From contig DFBR01000097.1 in NCBI GenBank assembly GCA_002367375.1, positions 7,231 through 15,627 on the forward strand: a DNA stretch of 8,397 nt, written 5' to 3'. This document shows, one piece after another, positions 1 through 8,397 of this stretch; positions within the stretch are counted from its first letter, which is position 1, and every line of letters starts with the position of its first letter. A model generated the notes under the pieces. That model had not been told where the DNA came from. It did not search any database and saw only the letters and a list, made by a program, of their open reading frames with translations. Position numbers and translations under genes: made by a program. This stretch comes from Erythrobacter sp. UBA3075. Lineage in GTDB: Bacteria > Pseudomonadota > Alphaproteobacteria > Sphingomonadales > Sphingomonadaceae.

Positions 1-8
1 GCGCCTGG

Positions 9-508
9 CTAGACTCCGCAGACGGCGGTGCCAGTGCCGGTATAGACTACCCGGTCCCAACGGTCATACAGCCACAGGGTGCCTTCGTAGGAGGTATCCT
101 CGATCTCGCCCTCGGCAACAATGTCGTCGATGGCGAGGCGCAAGGCATATTGGCGACTGTTGTATAGCGTCCGGCTATTGGCCGGCAATTCGCGCGATCC
201 GGGATCGGCGGCAAAACGCATCAGCTCGCCATCAATCTTCATATAGGCATCGGTTTCGCGAGCGATCACCCGCACCCCCATGCTGGTGCCCGGCGCATAG
301 GAGCAGGCGAGGCCGAGCAGGTCATTGGCTTCCATATCGGGATAGCCGATCGTTTCCGGCACAACCTCAGCCAGTGGAGGCTCTGCATCATTGGCTTCGC
401 GCACACGTTCTACCACCGCCGCATCATAGCTTTCCTGCTCCGCATCCAGCGGCGCCTCACCACAAGCTGCAGTGAGCAAAATCACGGTAGAAATCGCAAT
501 ACGCAGCA

Positions 509-509
<1 letters not shown>
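9..509 (-). CDS. Small putative outer-membrane/periplasmic lipoprotein, function unknown
   Basis: A 166-residue protein that I do not recognise as a named family. Residues 1-15 form a short lipoprotein signal peptide (one Arg at position 3, then a hydrophobic stretch), ending in a lipobox-like LTAAC with the acylated Cys at 16. Position -3 is Thr, which is tolerated but not the commonest choice. Residues 17-60 are acidic and low in complexity, probably a linker. Residues 65-166 look beta-rich and are bracketed by the only other two cysteines, Cys69 and Cys164, which could form a disulfide in the periplasm. I chose the ATG at 509 because it overlaps the mutL stop codon (TGATG); a TTG directly upstream at 512 is also in frame. 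The stop is TAG at 11-9. It probably depends on the mutL transcript. The Cys-flanked beta domain loosely recalls MliC-type lysozyme inhibitors, but that is only a guess. The reading frame is well supported; the function is not. Confidence 0.8.
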
Positions 510-3566
<3,057 letters not shown>

Positions 3567-3580
3567 GCCTTAACACCAAC

Positions 3581-3588
3581 AGGGGGAG
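3581..3588 (+). promoter_or_regulatory. Ribosome binding site of mreC
   Basis: The purine run AGGGGGAG ends nine bases before the mreC ATG at 3598. It is the clearest Shine-Dalgarno in the operon and sits in the only gap between operon genes longer than a few bases, so mreC is probably initiated independently of mreB translation. Confidence 0.7.
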
Positions 3589-3597
3589 CGGGCCGCA

Positions 3598-4527
3598 ATG
3601 GCACCGCCTTCGGCGCAAACATCGGGTTCTAACAAGAAGGCGCAGCTGGGCCGCTTTGCCGGCTATGTCTTTGCGAGCGCTGGCGCCGTGATCGGGGCCT
3701 TGTTGCTGATCGTCTCGCTATGGCGTCCTGATGCCTTCTACGGCTTGCGCAGCATGGCAACCGACGCGGCATCTCCCGTCGGTGAGGCCGGTGCGGCAAC
3801 ACGGACAGGATCGCGAAGCTTCTTCGAAGCGATTGCAGGCTATTACGATGCCGGCAACAAGAATGCCGAACTTGAGCGCGAGAATGAAATTGCCCGCGTT
3901 AGGCTGGCAGAAATGCGTGCGCTGGAGCAGGAAAACGCACGGCTGAAAGCCCTGTTAGATCTGACGGAAGGCGAGATCGAAGCCATCGCCACCGGACGCC
4001 TGATCGGCTCAAGCTCGGCCAGCACCCGGCGTTTTGGCTACCTTTCTGCCGGTAGCAATGATGGTGTCGCTGTTGGGATGCCCGTCACTTCCCCCATGGG
4101 GCTAGTCGGACGCATCCTTGAAGCCGGAGGCTCTACCTCACGCGTCTTGCTGCTGACCGACCCTGAAAGCATCGTTCCGGTCCGCCGAGCAACCGATGAC
4201 GTGGTCGCTTTTGCGGAGGGGCGCGCGGATGGCTCCTTGCGTATCAGGCTGATCAATCTTGGCATCAATCCGCTCGAGCTTGGTGATATTTTCGTAACCT
4301 CCGGAGCGGGCGGGCTGTTCCGTCCCGGCGTAGCGGTGGCGATGGTGACAGAAATCACCGACGATGGTGCGATTGGGCAATTGCTCAGCAATCCCGCAGC
4401 CACCGATTTCGTGGTGATCGAACCGATTTTCGAGCCGGAAGCGGTCGAGGCCTTCGACACACCCCTGCTGACCGATCAGGCCGCTGAAGGCAACGACAGT
4501 GAGCCTGCGCCCGGTGATGCGGACTGA
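3598..4527 (+). CDS. mreC: Rod shape-determining protein MreC
   Basis: MreC is an inner-membrane protein with a large periplasmic part that binds and activates PBP2 and connects it with MreB and MreD. The 309-residue product has a basic cytoplasmic start, one transmembrane helix at about 21-42, a periplasmic coiled coil at about 88-122 with repeated charged and Leu positions, and the double beta-barrel core at about 130-280. The core includes the GRLIG, GMPV, MGLVGRI, LLLTDPES and VPVR blocks typical of MreC. The last 30 residues are acidic and probably disordered. The ATG at 3598 follows a strong Shine-Dalgarno. The stop codon TGA overlaps the mreD ATG by one base (TGATG). Confidence 0.96.
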   Translation: MAPPSAQTSGSNKKAQLGRFAGYVFASAGAVIGALLLIVSLWRPDAFYGLRSMATDAASPVGEAGAATRTGSRSFFEAIAGYYDAGNKNAELERENEIARVRLAEMRALEQENARLKALLDLTEGEIEAIATGRLIGSSSASTRRFGYLSAGSNDGVAVGMPVTSPMGLVGRILEAGGSTSRVLLLTDPESIVPVRRATDDVVAFAEGRADGSLRIRLINLGINPLELGDIFVTSGAGGLFRPGVAVAMVTEITDDGAIGQLLSNPAATDFVVIEPIFEPEAVEAFDTPLLTDQAAEGNDSEPAPGDAD

Positions 4528-5081
4528 TGGAGCGTCTTAATCCCAGCGCGCGGCGCGATCAGTTCGGCAGCAAGATCAACCGCGATCACTCTCCGGTACT
4601 CGCATATGGCATTCCCTGGCTGATAATCCTCTTCGCATCACTTTCACCGATGCTGCCGATTATCGCACCGGTGCCTATCTTGCCGCCGTTGGGCTATCTT
4701 TTCCTGCTCGCATGGCGAGTATTGCGTCCGGGTCTCTTGCCGATGTGGGCAGGCCTTCCGCTCGGCTTCTTCGATGATCTGTTTTCCGGTCAACCACTCG
4801 GATCGGGCATCCTGCTCTTTTCGGTAACAATGATCGCGCTTGATCTGATTGAGCAGCGGTTTCCGTGGCGCGGCTTCTGGCAGGACTGGGGCATCGCAAC
4901 GGTATTCGTGAGCCTGTACCTTGTCCTGACAACGCTGTTCTCCGGTGCCGGATTGCCGCTGGTTCAGTATCCTCTCATCTTGCCGCAGCTAGCCTTGTCC
5001 ATCCTGCTATTCCCGGTGGTGGCGCAGATTGTATCGCTGCTTGACCGCTTCCGGCTGACGCGCGTGCGCAAAATCGGCTGA
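4527..5081 (+). CDS. mreD: Rod shape-determining membrane protein MreD
   Basis: MreD is a polytopic inner-membrane partner of MreC in the elongasome. The product has 184 residues, somewhat longer than E. coli MreD (about 162), largely because of a polar N-terminal stretch of about 25 residues before the first membrane helix. I count about five hydrophobic segments, near 27-45, 52-67, 72-110 (one or two helices), 123-142 and 152-172. The family signature around GLPLGFFDDLFSGQPLG (about 76-92) is clear. Translation probably couples to mreC through the TGATG overlap, helped by a GGTGA at 4513-4517 inside the mreC end. mrdA starts four bases after its stop. Confidence 0.94.
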   Translation: MERLNPSARRDQFGSKINRDHSPVLAYGIPWLIILFASLSPMLPIIAPVPILPPLGYLFLLAWRVLRPGLLPMWAGLPLGFFDDLFSGQPLGSGILLFSVTMIALDLIEQRFPWRGFWQDWGIATVFVSLYLVLTTLFSGAGLPLVQYPLILPQLALSILLFPVVAQIVSLLDRFRLTRVRKIG

Positions 5082-5085
5082 CTTC

Positions 5086-7113
5086 ATGAATCGCAAGCTC
5101 ACATCCAACTCACTCAAACAGACATTCGACCGGCGCAGCTTTGTCGTTGGCGCAGTACAAGGCGGGATTGGGTGCCTGCTGGCCGCGCGCATGGGCTATA
5201 TTGCGGTCGCCGAGAATGAAAAATACGAAATGGAGGCGGAGAGCAATCGGGTGAACCTCACCCTGATACCGCCGCGCCGTGGCTGGATTCTTGACCGTGA
5301 CGGATCGCCACTTGCCTCCAATCGCGCCGACTTCCGTGTCGACATCATTCCTGAACGGCTGCACGATCCCGAACACACGGTGGAACTGCTGGGAGAACTG
5401 CTCGAATTCACCGAAGTCGAGAAGATCGACCTACTCGAACGCGTCGAGCAGTCGCGCGGCTTTGCGGCGGTGCCTGTCGCCAGCGGGCTCGAATTCGACA
5501 AATTTGCCGCTGTCAGTGTGCGCCTGCCGGAATTGCCCGGAGTGGTGCCGCAACGCGGATTTTCCCGCTTCTATCCCACGGGAGCGTCAGTCGGCCACCT
5601 GATCGGTTATGTCGGCGCACCCAGCCGCGAGGAATACGAGGAAGAGCCGCAACCGCTGCTGCTCACTCCCGGCTTCAAGATGGGCAAAGATGGTCTGGAA
5701 CAGCAGTTCGAGCAGACTTTGCGCGGAATTCCGGGTGCGCGGCGGGTGGAAGTGACCGCATCGGGCCGCATCGTGCGCGATCTCGAAACGCGCGAGGATG
5801 TGCAGGGCCAAGCTGTCCGCCTCACCATCGACGGCCCGTTGCAGGATTACGCGGCGCGGCGACTTGGGCTCGAATCAGGCTCGGTGGTCGTGATGGACTG
5901 CGTAACCGGCGATCTCTTGTGCATGGCGTCCATGCCCAGTTTCGACCCGAACAGCTTTTCGGATGGAATTGGGCGCCTCGAATACTCAATGCTGAGCGAG
6001 AATGACCGCGTTCCTCTCCGCAACAAGGTGCTGCAGGGCCTTTATCCGCCCGGCTCCACAGTCAAGCCAACGGTTGGCATGGCGCTGCTTGGCGAAGGCA
6101 TCGATCCAGACGAAACCGTATCCTGTAGCGGCGGACTTCGCGTCGGTGATCGCGTGTTCCGTTGCTGGAACCGCCGCGGGCACGGCCAGACCAATCTGGC
6201 CAAGGCGATCTATCAAAGCTGCGATGTCTATTTCTATTCGATGGCCCAGCGCATTGGCATGTGGCCGATTGCAGACGCCTGCAAACGTTACGGCATGCAG
6301 CAGCAATTCGATCTGCCGGTAGTAAGCCAGTTTTATGGCACCGTGCCCGATCCCGATTGGAAACAGGAGAAATATGGCCGCGAGTGGCAGGCATTTGACA
6401 CGGTCAATGCGACCATCGGTCAAGGCTACATGCTCGCCAGCCCACTGCAATTGGCAGTGATGGCGTCGCGGCTTGCAACTTCTGAAATAGTTACGCCGCG
6501 CCTGCAGTTCAGCAACACTGTACCGCAATTTTCCGGGATGGGCGTGAGCAACGAATACAAGAACTACATCCGCCAAGCGATGAGCGATGTGGTCAATGGT
6601 CCGGGCACAGCGGGCCGCGCGCGCTTGCCGGTGGATGATGTGCTGATGGCCGGAAAGACCGGCACGGCGCAGGTTGTTGGCCTCAACATTTCGGATGGCC
6701 GCTCAGGCCCATGGCGCTACCGTGACCACGGTCTATTCATCTTCTTCGCACCGTTTGACAATCCGCGCTACGCGGGCGCAGTCGTGATCGAGCATGGCGG
6801 CGGGTCCGGCTCGGCCTATCCAGTCGCGCGCGATGTGATGACCTTCCTTTTCGATCCGCAAAGAGGCCTCGACGCGCTGCATAATCTGGAGCGGCAATGG
6901 GGCGGCACCGCGCAACAACGGCTCGACCGGCAATATGCCGAATATGCCAGCGCCGCCGGTGTCGATCTCCCGCCCGCTCCGCCTCCTGTTACACTGGCCC
7001 GGCAGGTCGATGCCGAGGCTCGTGCAGCAGCAGCAGAGCCACGCGAGGCTGATACCAATGCGTTTACTCCACGCGATGAAGCCAATCCCCGTGGAGACGG
7101 TACGTCGACATGA
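5086..7113 (+). CDS. mrdA: Penicillin-binding protein 2 (elongasome DD-transpeptidase)
   Basis: This is the class B penicillin-binding protein that crosslinks new glycan strands during side-wall growth, with RodA as polymerase partner. It is 675 residues. A short basic cytoplasmic N-terminus and a single membrane anchor (about 22-42) lead into the pedestal/dimerisation domain, with the PPRRGWILDRDG block at about 62-73. The transpeptidase domain holds the catalytic Ser324 in STVK (324-327), SCD at 378-380 (third position Asp, as is usual in PBP2 rather than the SxN of other PBPs), and KTG at 524-526 within AGKTGTAQV. The catalytic fold ends near residue 590-600. The remaining 75-85 residues form a Pro/Ala-rich, charged tail, which makes it longer than E. 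coli PBP2 (633). There is no good Shine-Dalgarno, so coupling to mreD, four bases upstream, is likely. It overlaps rodA by four bases (ATGA). Confidence 0.97.
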   Translation: MNRKLTSNSLKQTFDRRSFVVGAVQGGIGCLLAARMGYIAVAENEKYEMEAESNRVNLTLIPPRRGWILDRDGSPLASNRADFRVDIIPERLHDPEHTVELLGELLEFTEVEKIDLLERVEQSRGFAAVPVASGLEFDKFAAVSVRLPELPGVVPQRGFSRFYPTGASVGHLIGYVGAPSREEYEEEPQPLLLTPGFKMGKDGLEQQFEQTLRGIPGARRVEVTASGRIVRDLETREDVQGQAVRLTIDGPLQDYAARRLGLESGSVVVMDCVTGDLLCMASMPSFDPNSFSDGIGRLEYSMLSENDRVPLRNKVLQGLYPPGSTVKPTVGMALLGEGIDPDETVSCSGGLRVGDRVFRCWNRRGHGQTNLAKAIYQSCDVYFYSMAQRIGMWPIADACKRYGMQQQFDLPVVSQFYGTVPDPDWKQEKYGREWQAFDTVNATIGQGYMLASPLQLAVMASRLATSEIVTPRLQFSNTVPQFSGMGVSNEYKNYIRQAMSDVVNGPGTAGRARLPVDDVLMAGKTGTAQVVGLNISDGRSGPWRYRDHGLFIFFAPFDNPRYAGAVVIEHGGGSGSAYPVARDVMTFLFDPQRGLDALHNLERQWGGTAQQRLDRQYAEYASAAGVDLPPAPPPVTLARQVDAEARAAAAEPREADTNAFTPRDEANPRGDGTST

Positions 7114-8228
7114 AAGGGACCGTCGCCCTCCCCGCTCCAATCGCAGAATTTCCATGGCGGGTTGTCCTCCCGCTAACCCTGCTCGTCGCATTCGGAGCGG
7201 CAGTCCTCCATTCAGCGGCAGGCGGCTCGATGAGCCCATACGCCTCCTCCCACCTCATCCGTTACGGCGTGTTCCTGATCGTGGCACTGGTGATTTCCTA
7301 TTTCCCGCAGGATTGGGCGCGGTTTGCCGCCCTTCCCGGCTATATCGCGGTGGTCCTTTTGCTCGTCGCGGTAGAGGCCATGGGTCAGATGGGCGGAGGC
7401 AGTCAACGCTGGCTCGAACTGGGTTTCATGAGGCTTCAGCCATCCGAAGTGATGAAGCCGGGAATCGTCCTGATTCTGGCGGCATTTTTCCACACCCTGC
7501 CGGTTGGCATGATCAATTCATGGCGCGCGCTGCTGGTGCCGCTTGGTCTGATCGCAATTCCGATGGCTCTCGTATTGCTGCAACCCGATCTCGGAACCTC
7601 GCTGGCCATCGCCTTTGGCGGGGTCGTGGTGATGTTTCTCGCGGGGATACCGCAGAAATGGTTCATCGGCGGCGGTATCGCAGCGATTGTGGCCGTTCCG
7701 CTCGCCTATATGTTCGCACTCAAGCCATACCAGCAGCAGCGCGTGCTGACCTTCCTTGATCCGGCAAGCGATCCGCAGGGTAGCGGGTATCATATTATCC
7801 AGTCTCAAATTGCCATCGGATCAGGCGGCATCAGCGGCAAGGGATTTGGCGAAGGATCGCAAAGCCAGCTCGATTACCTGCCCGAACCGCACACCGATTT
7901 CGTCTTCGCCACCATGGCGGAGGAATGGGGATTGCTCGGCGGGCTGCTCGTCCTGCTGATCTTCGGCATCGTATTGCGCTGGGGCCTGATCGTGGCGCGC
8001 GATGCGCAGGACCGCTTCTCTCGCCTGCTTGCTGGCGGATTGACGGCCACGATATTCTTCTATGTCGCAGTCAATCTCATGATGGTGATGGGGCTTGCGC
8101 CGGTGGTCGGGATTCCCCTTCCTTTCATGAGCCATGGTGGTTCTTCGATGATGACAAATATGCTCTGCGTCGGCGGGATTATGATGGTCGAGCGGTGGAA
8201 CCGGCGGAACCGCCAGAGCAATTTGTAA
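7110..8228 (+). CDS. rodA: SEDS-family peptidoglycan glycosyltransferase RodA
   Basis: RodA polymerises lipid II into glycan strands at the inner membrane and works as a complex with PBP2. The 372-residue length matches the family, and about ten hydrophobic segments can be seen. Conserved blocks include QRWLELG and the following QPSEV, QPDLGTS, the QRVLTFLDP-GSGYHIIQS region, GSGGISGKG, and the essential extracellular-loop sequence EPHTDF, with Glu259 and the putative catalytic Asp263. Further conserved blocks are AEEWGLLG and the C-terminal PVVGIPLPFMSHGGSS. Homology to E. coli RodA is strong along the whole length, which separates it from the division paralogue FtsW. The ATG at 7110 overlaps the mrdA stop (ATGA); a GGAG lies 13 bases upstream. 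It is the last gene of the operon. Confidence 0.97.
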   Translation: MKGTVALPAPIAEFPWRVVLPLTLLVAFGAAVLHSAAGGSMSPYASSHLIRYGVFLIVALVISYFPQDWARFAALPGYIAVVLLLVAVEAMGQMGGGSQRWLELGFMRLQPSEVMKPGIVLILAAFFHTLPVGMINSWRALLVPLGLIAIPMALVLLQPDLGTSLAIAFGGVVVMFLAGIPQKWFIGGGIAAIVAVPLAYMFALKPYQQQRVLTFLDPASDPQGSGYHIIQSQIAIGSGGISGKGFGEGSQSQLDYLPEPHTDFVFATMAEEWGLLGGLLVLLIFGIVLRWGLIVARDAQDRFSRLLAGGLTATIFFYVAVNLMMVMGLAPVVGIPLPFMSHGGSSMMTNMLCVGGIMMVERWNRRNRQSNL

Positions 8229-8249
8229 GCTGCCCAAGCAAACTTGCCC

Positions 8250-8277
8250 TTTTCACAGCGCGAACAGCCGCTATATG
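8250..8277 (+). promoter_or_regulatory. Putative promoter of tRNA-Lys
   Basis: TTTTCA at 8250-8255 and TATATG at 8272-8277 are separated by 16 bp and would start transcription near 8284, about 56 bases before the tRNA. The -10 is a fair match and the -35 only partial. An alternative -35, TTGCCC (8244-8249), is too far away at 22 bp. The position between rodA and the tRNA supports a separate tRNA promoter, but operon read-through is also possible. Confidence 0.4.
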
Positions 8278-8339
8278 AGCGCCTCCCGACGATTCGCCAC
8301 GCGGCCCATCGCAGGGAACACCAGCCTTTTCGTTGGTAC

Positions 8340-8397
<58 letters not shown>

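Noticed and set aside
5986..6576. 196-codon minus-strand open frame inside mrdA
   Set aside because: It overlaps the catalytic core of PBP2, where all motifs are in the plus-strand frame, and its translation shows no recognisable domain.
6935..7759. 274-codon plus-strand open frame across the mrdA/rodA junction
   Set aside because: It overlaps both real genes in another frame and is Arg/Pro-rich, as expected of an out-of-frame reading of GC-rich DNA.
8235..8253. Rho-independent terminator after rodA
   Set aside because: The stem has only four base pairs (CAAG/CTTG), with unpaired C residues before a short run of four T. It is too weak to call.

Overview
The window reads as ordinary core chromosome from an alphaproteobacterium, most likely a sphingomonad (Erythrobacteraceae or Sphingomonadaceae type). 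That placement is an inference from the protein sequences (for example, the MreB N-terminus and a MutL that keeps its endonuclease motif), the GC-rich coding DNA and the locus layout. No database search was possible. I see no insertion sequence, phage gene, CRISPR array, toxin or defence gene, and no compositional break suggesting recent transfer.

Left part, minus strand (about 9-2335): mutL, encoding the DNA mismatch-repair ATPase/endonuclease, followed by a small unrecognised lipoprotein gene. The lipoprotein ATG overlaps the mutL stop codon (TGATG), so the two are probably co-transcribed and translationally coupled.

Middle (2336-2519): a 184-bp divergent intergenic region between mutL and mreB. 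It must hold the control signals for both directions. It contains an AT-rich patch with a small dyad, a perfect 10-bp tandem repeat core, and a 14-bp inverted repeat that ends two bases before the mreB start codon.

Right part, plus strand (2520-8228): a complete rod-shape/elongasome operon in the order mreB, mreC, mreD, mrdA (PBP2), rodA. MreB filaments lie under the inner membrane. MreC and MreD link them to the periplasm and activate the synthase. RodA polymerises glycan from lipid II, and PBP2 crosslinks it. The last four genes are tightly packed: mreC/mreD overlap by 1 nt, mreD and mrdA are 4 nt apart, and mrdA/rodA overlap by 4 nt. All catalytic motifs that I could check are present.

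Right edge (8229-8397): a short intergenic region with a plausible promoter, then a tRNA-Lys(CTT) gene cut off by the window end in its T loop.

No previously undescribed system is evident. The items most worth a second look are the lipoprotein coupled to mutL, the repeats in front of mreB, and the long Pro/Ala-rich C-terminal tail of PBP2.
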